This document shows positions 1-42,469 of a stretch of 64,000 nt of DNA, in pieces. A program made the translations under genes and the position numbers. Every line of letters starts with the position of its first letter. Position 1 is the first letter of the stretch. The notes below the pieces were generated by a model. The model saw only the letters and a list, made by a program, of their open reading frames with translations, searched no databases and was not told the origin of the DNA. Source of the stretch: Phallusia mammillata (lineage: Eukaryota; Chordata; Ascidiacea; Phlebobranchia; Ascidiidae); the NCBI GenBank assembly GCA_003260075.1, contig QLIY01000155.1, positions 62,001-126,000 of the forward strand. The letters are read 5' to 3'.

Positions 1-2861
1 GCCCCTTCCTCCGATCGTCAGCAGCACGCCACAAACAAAGTAAGACGCATAAATGATAACAACACAGCCAGTGTTAAGACGTTTGCAACAGACTGTATTC
101 ACTTAATGCAAGGATTAAATGTATTGTTTGAGATTAAATCACGTTTCAAAGTTTGTTTAGTTGCAATTAGTTGATCGTTCGTTCCCATTGACATCAGAAG
201 TAGGATTGTTTAAACTTGAAGACTGCGGCAATATGTATTTAGATCAAACTTAGATTGTTTTGATCAAGCTTCCTTTTTAAGCCAGTGAAGTAAGACGAAA
301 ATGATTTAAATTTGTTGGCGTAACGTGAATGTTTGGATAAGACACAAGCATCTTTTGCCGAGTGGATAAACCTAAATAGAATTTGCTTGGCATTGTTGGT
401 ACCGCTCTATGTGTGTTTGGTACATCCCAGGTCCGAAACGACAAGCACAACCGATAGCACACCTGTCACACATCTTAACTTAATGTCAAAGTCACAATTC
501 TCAAAGACTTCGTGTGCACACAATTCAATGCAAACGTTGATGTGTTCAAGTTACATATTTCAAAGTCCGCTTCAAGATAAAAATGCAGAAATTGGCGCAA
601 CAGTAACTGCCCAGAAGTCCACAGAGCTTGCAAACCTTGGTTATGTTTTCAAAGAAGCTTCATTCTAAACCAGTGTCAAGATTTTGCAGTTACTCCCAGA
701 AATAAGCACAATAAAACTAAAATATTTCCCCATTTTGTAGCGCCCGGAAACAGACGAAATCTCAAATTTGGCATCCAGTCGTTTCACAATCAAATATCGG
801 TGACGTCAAAGGCAGTCAAGCGCATCAACACAGTCGCTCAGGCGTGACAACGAGCCCTCACACTGACGCGGGAAAGAAACTTCTCGAAAACCTGAACGTA
901 AAAGTCGACCAAACTCGAAAGCAAAATATCCCACCGATTAAAACCACCAAATTACTTCCTGGGGGACAGAACCATACTGAAACAGGAGGTGGACATTGGG
1001 AGAACGGGAAAATGCGCGCCCAACGAAACGTCCGTAAGAGGGCGGAAAGCGACCGCCACTTCGGGAATTTTCGGAACGGGGTGATTCTCAATAAGCTGCC
1101 TTCGGATTTAATCGGAAACTACAAAGCGACGTTCGAGAGTTTGAACTATTATTTGGGCAAAGGAGCTGTGAAATCAAAAGGAGAGAAGGGAAACGAAGAA
1201 AGCGCTATCGTTATCCCTACAGGTAGGGATTATAAGTTACTCCGACATCATTTTATTGCAAAATGTTACAAGTTCTTGACATAAAATTCAATCAGAACAG
1301 GGGGGGGGGCTGAAATCAAAAGGAGAGAAGGGAAACGAAGAAAGCGCCATCGTTATCCCTACAGGTAGGGATTATAAGTTACTCCGACATCAGTTTATTG
1401 CAAAATGTTACAAGTTCTTGACATAAAATTCAATCAGAACACAATATACCGATCTGTTCATAAGTTTCATGATGAAATAACGGCCCAATAGACGTAAAAA
1501 GCGACATGCTTTATTATTCAAACGTTTCGGCAAATGCTTATGCCATTAACAGTGATTTGAAAGGAACACATCAGTTACACCCGTTTATATACACTATTTG
1601 ATAAAAAAGGTGCGAAACAAGCGTATCACAATAAGGCATGCCGCTTTTTACGTCTATTTAGACCGTTATTTAATTTTCATCATTAAAATTCATTAATTTT
1701 AAACTTTTCTTAGGACGTCTGGGGGAAAATCCCGAATACGAGATTGACGAGGACGCGATAAATCCCGAATTCATTCGTCATCTGACGCACCAGTGTGACG
1801 TCAAAATGCGATACGCGCACCGCAGCTCGAGCGACACTCCCAGTATGGAAAGGATGCCGTGGGAAGAAACCGACACCGGAAGTGAAGCGGAAATGGCTGC
1901 CCGCAACGCGGCGCTAGCGAGCACGCACAGATCGGGAAGCAGGAAAGTGAGACGACTCACAGTCAAGTTGCCAGAGATGCCTTACGTGAAACAAGAGCGA
2001 TTGCGAGCGCCCCCAGCGACGCCTGTTAACGTGCCGGATACCATACGATCGAACGAACCTTGCCAATATTGCCAGGAAAATGAAATACAGAAGCAAGTCG
2101 TCGGAAACGGAAAGTCGGCCCCGGGTTTGCCGCTCAAAATATCGCGGAAAGACTTCGGGGCTGAGCTGCTCGGTGGGGGTGCAAGTCAGGGGGGCAAACC
2201 GTGGTACGGAATGCGACCTCTAGTGGCAGATGAGGCCAGGATACTTCGCGGGGAAATGAAAACGATCCATGAGGAACCGAAGCGGGATTTAACGGAACAA
2301 CTGATTCTGGCTCACGGAGAAATGAAACGACGAAAGCACGATTGCTCCCAGAAGGAAATCCTCATCACTCCGTTTGCAGTGAAGATCGACGCTAAAACAT
2401 CCTCCACATCTTCATCAGTTGACCTCCCGTTGTCAAGAAAACCGGCGCGAAACGACTTCAGGAGCAGCATCACAAAACCTTACACCTTCTCCTACATGTC
2501 AGCCAATAAGAAGCGCGCATCACAAGCACGTGACCAGCAGTTGGCCAATCATGCCAATCATCTTTGCAACAGTCCCGACAAACTTCCGAAAGCGAATCCC
2601 GGCGAATCCTGGTACATCCGGAATTTCGTAAACGTCACTCCCGCTGACGTAAACCACACCGATGACGTCACAGGTAGTGATGTCATTCCACCAAGCACTC
2701 CTGAGGCGGAAGAAAGTTCGAGAGACAAAGCAACGGAGCCGATTGAAGCGTCACAAACAAGTGACAAAGGAAAACAACGCGGAAAAAGAAGACGAAGAGT
2801 GAAACTGACACACCCACAAAACGCCCCTGCCACTCAACCAATGGTAACGAGCGAAACCTAA
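1..2861 (+). CDS. Unrecognised basic protein, 3' part (three exons: 1-39, 741-1222, 1714-2861)
   Basis: Seen: three open segments join in phase. Segment 1-39 ends at GTAAGA, exon 741-1222 follows a TTTTGTAG acceptor and ends ACAG/GTAGGG, and exon 1714-2861 follows TTTTCTTAG and ends at TAA 2859-2861. At least about 555 residues are encoded and the 5' end lies outside the window. Exonic GC is clearly higher than in the introns. The protein is hydrophilic with no membrane segment or signal peptide. It has a PCQYCQ motif mid-exon 3, Ser-rich stretches and a basic C-terminal tail (GKRRRRVK), which could be a nuclear-localisation signal. I recognise no family. The first 39 bases as an exon are less certain than the other two. 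The end of exon 741-1222 is repeated at 1311-1371 after a G-run, which I read as an assembly overlap. It is convergent with the ABCC gene. Confidence 0.72.
1223..1713. other. Intron with assembly overlap and an inserted repeat
   Basis: This intron holds a G-run at 1300-1309, followed by a second copy of the preceding exon end and intron start (1310-1440 against about 1167-1299). It also holds a reverse-orientation copy of the CTGATGA/GAAACG repeat family (about 1476-1600). No other coding signal was seen. Confidence 0.6.
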
Positions 2862-2939
2862 CATGTTACCAATTAGTGTTTTTTACTACTGCCGTTTTCG
2901 GAGCAACTTAGTATGTTGTGTTGCCTTAATTTGAATCGC

Positions 2940-2945
2940 AATAAA
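2940..2945 (+). promoter_or_regulatory. Polyadenylation signal of the 5'-most gene
   Basis: AATAAA lies about 80 bases after the stop codon at 2861, in the expected place for the 3' end of this gene. Confidence 0.55.
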
Positions 2946-3813
2946 GGACAAGAAAAGCGTTTTAAAAACTATGTCTTGAAGGTTTGAGTTTGAAATAATG
3001 CAAAAGCCACATGGGCAGTTCAAAATGGTAAAACTGGAGTTGCTTTCAGGTAACTGACTCAATGACTGCTAATTTTAGCCAAGACCAATGTTGCAATGGT
3101 AATTTATTGACAGAAAAAGAATTTCACTTCAATCTAGGGGCATTGGAATATCAAAAAAGCAAGTGCAAATTAACTATCACTCAAATCGACGTTAGAAAGT
3201 GAAATGTTGCTTCAGTCAAACATATACAGAAAACTCTTTGCATTTTAGTGCTTGAGAAATTCCCAAGAAACAAAATTACTACAATAAAATGAACCACCAC
3301 AATTAGTGGTGTGAATTTTGGTTGTTTTGGCCACAAAGTCAATTGAAAAACCAATCATTTGAGAAATAGTACTTACACAAAACTGATTTTACAGGCTAGT
3401 AGCATAACTTGCGAGTCTTTGAAAATCACAAAACATATTTACAAACAGTAGAGATGTAAGTTTTCGAAGTCTCATACCCAAAAGTGGGCTATTTACAGAT
3501 ACAATTTTTTACCGCAAATATAAACGTCACACTAATACAAACAAAACAATAATCAAAATGTTTTCATACATTACTTGGGGGGGGGGGCAGATGTAAGTTT
3601 TCGAAGTCTCATACCCAAAAGTGGGTTATTTACAGATACAATTTTTTACCGCAAATATAAACGCTGCACTAATACAAACAAAACAATAATCAAAATGTTT
3701 TCATACATTACTTGTTACCTAAATGTTAAGCGCACTTACTAAATATTATTTACATTTATGTTTTGAGGGAACGACGTGTTTATGCATATGTAGCAATCTA
3801 TTATCAATACAAA

Positions 3814-3867
<54 letters not shown>

Positions 3868-4252
3868 ATTTTTCTCTCTGCAAACTTATACGGGCAAAAT
3901 TGGTTATTTGAATAACCAATTTTCCTATAAGATTAAGCAGACAATTTGGTCAACAAGTGATAGAGAAAATGAGCATTTTACAGTTCCTATGCAATTAAAA
4001 GGAATAAGCGATAGTCCAGACTTGTCCGCATATACTTTAAATAGGTCAAACTTTGCCCTGGTCAAGTACCTCTGTTATGTAGTACAATTTTATCCCACAT
4101 TTGCTTAACACTCACAACAAGGTGGATTGATACATTGACAAGCTATTTACAACTACACAAAAAATCAACCGTTTTACCCTGCACAATATTATAAGTAACA
4201 TCTTATCACAGTTACATCATAATACCCTTAGTGACGTGTGAATGATGATTAT
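2946..4252. other. Intergenic stretch between two convergent genes
   Basis: No convincing exon was seen. A block of about 130 bases (from about 3445) is repeated after a short G-run (about 3579-3586), and a G-run of about 50 bases lies at 3814-3866. Both fit unmerged assembly overlaps. Short open frames here are Gly-rich translations of the G-run and are not genes. Confidence 0.6.
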
Positions 4253-33945
<29,693 letters not shown>

Positions 33946-35881
33946 GGCTAAGTTCTTTAACTAAACCATAAACAAAAAGACTTCCTGCAAAATAGTGAAT
34001 ACCTTGAAATCGCAAAGTTGAATTTTAAAGTTTTAAACAGTTTGGTTGACAATTTATTTAGATTGTTCTGTTAATCACGTTTACTTATCTACTATTTATA
34101 ACTAAAAAATACGCTTTGAACACGTTTCTTTTGCGGAATAACAACTAACAATCAATAGTTAACATAATTTAACTTATCCAAATCTTAGCAACGTGTACCT
34201 AAAATTGCGCGTGACTTATTGCACAACTCCAAGTAATTCGCATTTTTGTAGCCACCCAGTTACTTAACTGCCATAATCTGCCTTTTTCGCCCAGAATTGT
34301 CTAGTAATATTTTTTTGCACCGGCGAAAACGAATTTTGCTGATGTCACGATGCAAAATCTGTGAAAGTTTGCGACGCTATCTTTGCTTTAATGTTTCTGT
34401 CGCATTTTTTTACACCTAGAAGACGCCGATTGGCTAAGGACGAAAAAACGCCTAGTCATTGCCTGTTCTCCTCTGACAGAATTTTGCCATGAAAACAAGT
34501 TGAAAACTGCATTGTTTATGAATATTAAGTACTATTATCGAATATAAGTCACAGACCATGAATGGGAAAAGTTATCCGGGCGGATTTACTTTATTGCAAT
34601 CACTTGCGAAATAGTTAGTTACTTCAATAGCGTCAGTCAAAAGGAATTTTGTAATTTTCTCCTAACAATCACGTGACAGCTTGTTTAGATATGTAAACTT
34701 CTAAAAAACGGTATCCTGATGAAGGCGTTTTGTTTGGGACGTCGATTATTTACAATAAAAACTCCTGGAAGTGCAATACTCGTTTATGTAAAGTTCTTAA
34801 CTAACCGGATGGAAACTTGACTTCCTCAATCGAAACGCAAGCTTAGAGTAATGCAAACAATATGAGGCTTTATAGCCGAAAGCGAAATGACAAGCAAGTC
34901 CACTTAAAAAACTTATTAAGCTTATGCTGGACCTCGCACTCTTATTAATCGCCTCTTAAGCGTCTAGGTTCGCGCAATACGGGGTAGATATTGATTTAAT
35001 GATTCACAGTTTATTTGAAACGGGCTTCTTCATGACTTCGTGGGATAGTGTGTGGTTAAACATTCCTTTGTGGGGGTGTGGGGCGACGAAGGTATTTGCC
35101 AAACCTCATGGCTGCTGGCATAAATTTTCCGAGACGGATGTTAGTGCAACTTTTCGATGTCGATTGAGATTCCAGTCATGGACGTTGATGCGTAAAAGCA
35201 AGTAGAAGCACAATTAGGCCTTTAACTCATCACTCATGAAATATAAAAGAATGTATAGGCGACCCTAACTGCTTATACATGTTGCATAACAAAATGCAAG
35301 AAATAAAAAGTTTTACATATAAAAGTAAACACACACTACACAGTAGGCTACATGATGTGTTATTGTTTTCTGACATTACAATTATAAACAGTGTATCCCT
35401 GCTTCAGGAGCGTTAGTCCAAGCGCCTGATGTAATAGAAGTTTTTGAACGCCTTGCCTACAGTATTAAACCGTTAAACGTCACGAAAGTGCGTCCTGGCA
35501 TGCGCCGCCAAAAAGGACCGTACCTTTACGTGAATCACGATTTCCGTTAGGTGGCGCCGAAGATACGAAAAAAGGCACAAAAGCCGTTGTGAATGAGTTT
35601 CCATAAAGACAAATATGGTTACAACAATACGGATCATTAATTCGTGACAGCAGAAAATTTCAAAGAGAAAACACTAAGTCATTGTTTTACGAAACAGTAA
35701 AAATACAGCGACTGGTACAGTACTTCTGACTCAGTGTTAGGTAAATTGGATGCGATCGACCACAACTGTCTGTGTGCATAATTTTGCTTTAGTAAGACGT
35801 CAAGCAAAAACAGTGGCAACACAACAGTTGGCCAAGTTAATCGCTTCACTTTAGGCGAGGAGTACGTGTTTGTGTAGGCAG
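33946..35881. other. Intergenic, upstream of the ABCC start
   Basis: The ABCC promoter is expected here, but I see no clear motif. A CCTGATGAAGGCG...GACGTCGATTA repeat end lies near 34713. No coding exon was recognised. Confidence 0.5.
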
Positions 35882-38800
35882 TCAGGCTCTGCGCCGGCGA
35901 CGATATGAAGAAAAAAGTTGTATGTTTTTGTTCCTGTACAAGTTAGCGTATAAAGCACCACCGATTGCAGCCACTGCGTTTCCGATCACAGAAATGATAA
36001 AGGAAGCACCAAGCTCTACTGCTGGATAATCAACGTGGAGATGAGAGTAAATTGCATCTCCCAGAAGACCGAGAGTTCCTGAAAAAAAAATTAACAAGTC
36101 GGTTTGGTCTGTATACCAGTGAAATTATAAACTTAGATTAAATGTTTGCATCAAACATCGAATTGTAAACTCTTGGGTTGTGTACATGTAAAAATATGTT
36201 GTTAATATTAGGTACACAAGACACGGACTTGAATAACAGCTTTAATAAAAAGCAAATTGCCAGCGACGTAGAGTAAAACGTATTCATTTTTTATTAAAAC
36301 AAACGTTTCTAAAACTATTGTCATCATCAGTGTAAAATGTAATGCACAAGTGGAAACAAGCGCGTTTATATACAGAAAAAGTAAGGAGAAAAGTTTAATC
36401 AACTGCGTCACGCTGATAAAAGGTTGCCGACAAAATGGAGATAACGATAAAACCAGTGAATTAGGTGTTAAAAAGCCGCAGGGGCATCGAAGTTGTGTCC
36501 ACGTTCAGCCCCGGTGCATGTTGCTGGATAAGAAGCGACTCCAGAATAAACAAACGAATCCGATCCGACGTTGCGTCCAATATTTCTGGTTCTGTGAAGT
36601 TGACCCTATGCATAGGGTTAGTCTGAAGATGCCTACATACCTCCGATTTTTCGTTGGTCTGGTGCTCTTTTATTCGAGTTATTAAATTTCGCTGCGTCTC
36701 ACCAATATATGAGGACCCACACGACACCTAATTATCACTGGTTTTATCGTTATCTCCATTTTGTCGGCAACCTTTTATCAGCGTGACGCAGTTGATTAAA
36801 CTTTTCTCCTTACTTTTTCTGTATATAAACGCGCTTGTTTTCACTTGTGCATTACATTTTACACTGATGATGACAATAGTTTTGTCGAAACGTTTGTTTT
36901 AATAAAAAATGAATACGTTTTACTCTACGTCGCTGGCAATTTGCTTTTTATTAAAGTTGTTAATATTAGATGTGCACACTGTGGCCACACAACAGTTTAT
37001 GTGAAACATAGATTTTTGTGTGTCTGGGCATATACATAAGCTCTCTGGGTACACTGAGGACCACTGTGAGCAACATTAGATATACACACTGTGGCCACAC
37101 ACCAGTTAATGCGCAACATAGATTTTAATGTGTCTGGTCATACGCATAAGCAGTTTTTTTTAAAGGTTTGGTTTGGGTGACCGCTAAGTAGTTTTAAGAG
37201 GACTTTTTTTTAAGGTTTGGTTTGGGTGACTGCTAAGTAGTTTTAAAGACCCAACGTGTTTCATTTAAATACCAAAAAATAGCCATATTTGCTTAAACGA
37301 ATTATTTATTAGGCAACTGGCAAATTTTGGGAAACCGCTGGAGAAATCTGGGGCACCGTTTCGGTCCACTGCGCATAAGCTCCCTGGGTACACTGAGGAA
37401 CACTGCAAGCAAAATTAGATGTACACACAGTGGCCACACACGAGCGAGCGCAAAATGTTTTTTTACAATTTAGATCAATGTCTGTGTGTTGACAGACAGG
37501 CAACGACGACAAAAACACACACATATAAAATCTTATACGACGCGCACGGCTTCGCATCTTCGGTAGTCGTAAAAAATATTAGGGATTTCCAATTTTCGAC
37601 GTTGCTTATCAAACAGCAAATATTTAGCCAAGTATGTCAAACAGACCACCGCCGTCGTAGGATAAAACTGGCGATAATTTTAGGTGGAACGCATATTGCT
37701 CGGCCAAATTTTCTCCTGGATTTTATTATAACCATCAGCAAATAGCCCCGACAAAATGTATTAAACAGGTAACTAAACTAAAAAGGTGCTTTACAGGGCA
37801 AAATTGCCGTCAAACTGTTACAATACGGAGTAGCTGCAGCGCGTTCAGCCATTATCCACCAATTGTGTTTTTACTGTTTTGGGCTCCATGACCTTTTAAT
37901 ATTGCGCAGCTATTTTCGGTTTGGTGATTGTTTTAGTGCTATTGTGTCGCTATGTGTTCTTTCACCAAGCAAAATCAACCCAACTTAACTCACTATTGGG
38001 CTTTAAGCAGTGGTGGGATTCAGCCGGTTCACACCGGTTCTATAGAACCGTCTCACTAAATTTGATGAGATCAGCGAACCGGTTAGCATTACTGGTTACT
38101 GTCAAAGGATTATGAGATCAGCGAACCGGTTAGCTTTACCGGGTACTGGTAATGGACTTTTTGTAACAAAACTGGCAGAAAAATATGACTTAGTGATAGA
38201 ACCGGCTGACAAAACAATTAAATCCCACCACTGGCTTTAACCCGTGTACAAATGCGGCCAAATGAAAGCAGTGTTTCTATGTGTTATTTTACTAAGAGAA
38301 GTAAACTCAGCTCAAGTACCTGACAGGCTGAGAGCGACGTTTGTTATCATCATCACTTTGTCATCTGTCGGATGAGAGGACAGTTTCATAGAAATCACAA
38401 AGAAACACATGATGTTGCTTAGCAACGAGACGAAAAGGAGAAAGAGTGGGAGCGATTTCGACGCTTCGGCTGCAAAAGAGGAAATGTTAAAAAGGAAATG
38501 AACACAAACAAATATTTACAGAAAAATCATTCTATTTGAATAAGGAAGTGAAGATGTCATTTATAAAATTTGTTCCTTTTTCAGTTGTTTAAAGAAAGAT
38601 CTATTTTTCCAGTTTTAATTTGTGTTGAATTCCACCTGGGATGTTTTGTTTAAATTTTAATTTCTAGCAAAGAAAAGTTAGAAACAACGGTTAAAAAATA
38701 TTGCTTTATATACAAGTTGTTGCTATCTGGTATAATAATAACCTTTAGAGCTCTTTTGGCATTTGAAACGACGGTACAAAAATACAATTACCAGAAGAGC

Positions 38801-39882
38801 TCTGTTGTTTTATATAGTAGCCTACAACCTACAGTAAATGTTTTTAAGAATCACTTTTAAAGCGTTCAGTGCGAAGATCGATTGCAATTGAGTTCATTTC
38901 ATAGTGTCTACTTTATTTTACAGCAAATTTTTTTCATTGAAATCAAACTAAGACATCGCATGACAACGGAACAACCCAACACGTAGGCTTTTAAATTGCA
39001 ACATTTGGCAATGTGGTGATGGTTTGTCCTTAATTAAAACACCAAACTTTCCGCGGGGTGTGTTCGGTCATTTCAGCGGGTCCCGGCGCTACTTAAATTT
39101 GTTAAATACATGATATTGAATTTGTGTGTGTTACATTCACGCTTCCAGCCAATTGTTATATGCTTTAGACGTATTTCCTGTTTTATAACTGCATCCTAAT
39201 TTTTCGTGCGTAGCGAAAGGTTACCTCAGGGCAGCCTATACCTGTCCTCTTACAGCAATGGTTCTCAAACTTTTTCTTTTTTTTTTCAAAACGGCCCCTT
39301 TGCGATTATTTCGAGGTCTCGCGGTCCTTGAGGCAGAATGTGTATTTCAGAAAAACGAAAGTTGATTGTAGGATTGCGCAAGACAATTACGATTGTGCGC
39401 GAACAATTGCATTTTAGTTAAATGGAATAAAGGCTATTGTTTAGCAATGGAGACAGTTGATTCTACTTTGATTTAAACTTATTTAGTGGCACAAACTCAA
39501 AATAATATTATAGAATTAGCCTACTTCAACCTTTTCGCGGTCCCTCCAACATTGCCTTACGGACCCCAAAAGGACCGCAGACCCAATTTTGAGAACCGCT
39601 GCCTTATAACATTATTAACCTTTAGCTGGGCCTAGCTCCGGACTTACGAAAAAACAAGACCTCACATTCCGGTGGGTCTTCATAACAAAGGGGGGGGGGA
39701 GCTTCGTACTTACGAAAAAACAAGACCTCACATTCCGGTGGGTCTTCATAACAAATTCGAAAAAATCCTTGACTAAATGTTCCGGGTCTTCGTAACCAAG
39801 TTGCTTTGCAAATCGACACAAACGACATTAGAAGAGATAGAGCTGAAACAGCCGTGTTGTAGCGACATAACCTGTCTTTCAT
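35882..39882 (-). CDS. Claudin/PMP22-like four-helix membrane protein, gene 1 (exons 39714-39882, 38320-38469, 35882-36078)
   Basis: Exons of 169, 150 and 197 bases (including the stop TGA 35882-35884) join in phase 1/1 and give 171 residues. TM1 is about residues 10-27, TM2 about 62-84, TM3 about 93-113 and TM4 about 128-151. The first extracellular loop has W29, then GFF (39-41), C44 and C51, the W-GLW-C-C pattern of claudins. The C-terminus is RRRRRA. Claudins form tight-junction strands, but the loop is degenerate (GFF for GLW) and other PMP22-superfamily roles are possible. ATG 39882 was chosen because it gives the same exon-1 length as the paralogue. The end of exon 1 is repeated at 39648-39689 beside a G-run (assembly overlap). 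Confidence 0.82.
36235..36960 (-). mobile_element. Penelope-like element fragment with inverted arms
   Basis: A central open frame on the minus strand (36461-36727) reads CGSSYIGETQRNLITRIKEH..., the GIY-YIG endonuclease domain of Penelope-like retroelements, here the C-terminal part only. It is flanked by inverted arms of about 235 bases (36235-36469 and 36724-36960). Each arm carries CACTGATGATGACAATAGTT followed by GAAACGTTTG. No reverse transcriptase is present, so it cannot move alone. It lies in the last intron of claudin-like gene 1. Confidence 0.8.
36961..37500. repeat. Repeated TACACACTGTGGCCACAC units and hAT fragment
   Basis: Three imperfect units of a roughly 100-base repeat (also at 5470-5760), with a twice-repeated GGTTTGGTTTGGGTGAC segment inserted at 37148-37370. 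Confidence 0.5.
38008..38233. mobile_element. hAT-like MITE (CAGTGGTGGGATT family)
   Basis: Ends CAGTGGTGGGATT and AATCCCACCACTG with flanks gctttaag and gctttaac (7 of 8). Internal ACCGGTTC repeats. Related copies lie at about 39987-40150 and 56462-56641. Confidence 0.75.
39250..39600. mobile_element. hAT-like element
   Basis: Left end CAATGGTTCTCAAAC and right end TTGAGAACCGCTG with internal CGGTCC sequences. The target duplication is not clear. Confidence 0.55.
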
Positions 39883-40645
39883 TTTGTCGAGTTTTAAAAA
39901 ACACCTGTAATGTAAATTTTGAAAGTTCAAAACGAAATTTACTTGTTATCATGACCTTCCGGTACACAACACACTATTTTATAGCCAGTGGTGCATGAGA
40001 TTTAAATTTTTTGTCCGCCGGTTCTATCACAAAAGTCATATTTTTCAGCCGGTTCGATTACAAAAGTCCATTGACAGTAACCAGTAATGCTAACCGGTTC
40101 GCTGATCTCATAAAATTTCGTGAGACGGTTCTATAGAACCGGCTGAAAGTTGGTGTTATTATCAATCTTTTTGTCTGAAATCTATTCTAAACCTTGCACT
40201 TCTGTCTATTCCAATTACTTAACAGCATTCATACCAAAGAAACAACAAAACAGTTATTTGTGATCATTTTAGCAAGCGCAAAGCGACCTTATGGCATAAA
40301 ACACACTATTTTATAGCCTACCTCACTGTCGATAAACGTGGCATTATCAATTTTTCTATCTAAATCTAAACCTTACAAATATGTTTGTTACAGTTACTTC
40401 ACAACATTCATGCTATATAGAAACAGAAAGAAAGCTCGTCACCCTATTATAAAAAAATGCAGTTTCTTTCTTTCTGCAATTAACAGCAATAAAAATAGAA
40501 TCGAATTTTCGGCCTACCAACAAGCCTAACTGCCACAAAGTTTAACATGTACCGACTATGTTTTTACAAACGTTTAAACACTCGATGCTATATTTTGTTC
40601 ACCGCACCATTCTGTTTTGTGTCGAAAATATTAATGAATATCTAT

Positions 40646-40750
40646 TCATAGTGCAATTGATATGGCCTCTCATATCACTTATGATTGTAGCAGCATTTGC
40701 CGAAACGTTTAAACAATAAAGCATGTCGCTTTTTAAGTTTGTTTTGGCGT
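40646..40750 (+). repeat. Interspersed repeat, same family as 22070
   Basis: GCAATTGATATGGCC, CATTTGCCGAAACG and AATAAAGCATGTCGC are shared with the other copies. Confidence 0.55.
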
Positions 40751-40981
40751 TTTTTTCCTCACTAAACATATCAATAATAAATATGAAAAAAACGTATCTT
40801 TTCTAGATTTAGGTATGAGTATGCTGTGATCGCTGATCTGCATGAACGCTTTATTTATAAATTTATGCTTATCAAAGCAAGTTATCATGCACCAAGGGTT
40901 TTCAGCCTGTTACTCACAACAAACTGGAGTAGCCTACCGTTGGATGGCTACATTAGCCAATACGGCCTATGTCTTGTCACC

Positions 40982-41033
40982 AGCTGCACTGATGAGACTT
41001 TATAGGTTGAAACAGTGTGCACTATCTGCAGCT
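40982..41033 (+). ncRNA. Hammerhead ribozyme-like motif (type I), core intact
   Basis: Stem I is AGCTGCA (40982-40988) with TGCAGCT (41027-41033), 7 of 7 paired. The core CTGATGA is 40989-40995. Stem II is the hairpin GACTTTATAGGTT (40996-41008), and GAAA is 41009-41012. Stem III is ACAGT (41012-41016), loop GTGC, then ACTAT (41021-41025), with the C at the cleavage position at 41026. Only one stem III pair (C41013/A41024) is broken, giving AUC instead of GUC. Hammerheads of this layout are known in Penelope-like elements and in small metazoan retrozymes (family knowledge). Activity is not shown. Confidence 0.6.
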
Positions 41034-42469
41034 TAAATTAAACGCAATGCTATACAAAAAATTAAGCGATAGATCTTCTGAACTTTCTGACAAGTTATTA
41101 AAAGAACTCAATTAGGCTGAAAATTAGGCTCTCATCATCAGGTGAAATGGAACCAACAGAAGGGATGCGACTTAGTGCTGCACAACAGTAAAGAAAGGGG
41201 CGACCACAAAAGCAATTGAGTGGTGACAAAAACGCAACCGGGTTGGCTACAATCGGGTGTACTTAAGTAGACTGTAATTTAACACAAAATAAACCGATCC
41301 TATACCCTTTCTGACAACTAATTGATTTGGAAAAACTCAGCAAATTAGCTAAAACTAACCACTAGACATCTCATGTTTATCATTAGGTAGTTGAGCCAAC
41401 CTAAGCTTAAGAAAGCCTCCTTCCGAAAACGGCGCCTCAGGCAATTTTTGTGCACAACGCGAAATACCTTAACACGTTAACTGGTGCGAAACCGTTCCCT
41501 CACTGGCCAAGTAAATTTGCGCCTTATTTTTACACCCACCTATTTCAATACATGCGGCCATGAAAGTGCGATTAAAAAGTTATGTATTTGTTTTTTTATA
41601 AAGTTTAAGAACTATAGGCAACTAACTACGCGCAGCCTGCAGCGAATGATCGCGTGAGTGGTATAGGTGTCACGGTTTAGGTAACTCGAAACCTTTAGAC
41701 TTTTTTCTAATTGTCTGCGGAATGTGGAAACTCGTTCAGAATTACATTACATGGCACTTTCTAGTATTGCCTTTAAGAGGAACAAGGTTTTAACCTATTT
41801 TACAGAAGAGTTGCAGTCCAAACTACGTAGCCTAAAACGTCAGGCCTAAAATCACCAAAATTGTTTTGACTTGGGTTTAGTAATATTTATGCTACCAATT
41901 TCGAACGCTCAAAGAACCCTAAAGTTATAACATCAACATATATTGAAAATCTCTTTATTTAAGCCCAACACGTTTACCCTGAATTAAAACAAATTCTGAT
42001 CTCAAATAAAAAAAAACTTCTTTTCGTTTTTCTGGTTCAGTAGCCTATTGCCGTTAACCTTATTCCACCTAAGTTTCCTTACACATTTTTATTATCCTTT
42101 TGTATACCGTTTCGACAAGTGACGTTTTTGAGTATGTAAAGTTCACTTAAGCCATATAATTCCTAGGCTAACTAAAACCTCTCCATATAAAATTTTATGT
42201 GCTCATACGGCGTAACAGCAGCAGACTTAAACTCGATCTAGCCATGAGCGTCCCGCTTTTTGGCTTCTCATAAAGTTCTACGTAGTGTTTGTCAGACTTG
42301 GTGGGGTGCTTTTGGTGCCGTTAATTTGTCTGCTACTATTTTATTACCGGGCGAAGTAAACTCAACTTTTTCTTTTCACATTTTCTGATCGGTAACTGTT
42401 AAAATCGATAAGCTAACCATATCACTTCTTGAATAAACTGTTGCTTACAGGTATAATGTATAAATGATA

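Noticed and set aside
333-668. 111-codon open frame as a gene
   Set aside because: It lies in an intron of the first gene, has AT-rich intron-like codon use, no splice support and no recognisable domain.
41125-41150. CTGATGATGAGAG on the minus strand as a ribozyme
   Set aside because: No GAAAC follows at a suitable distance.
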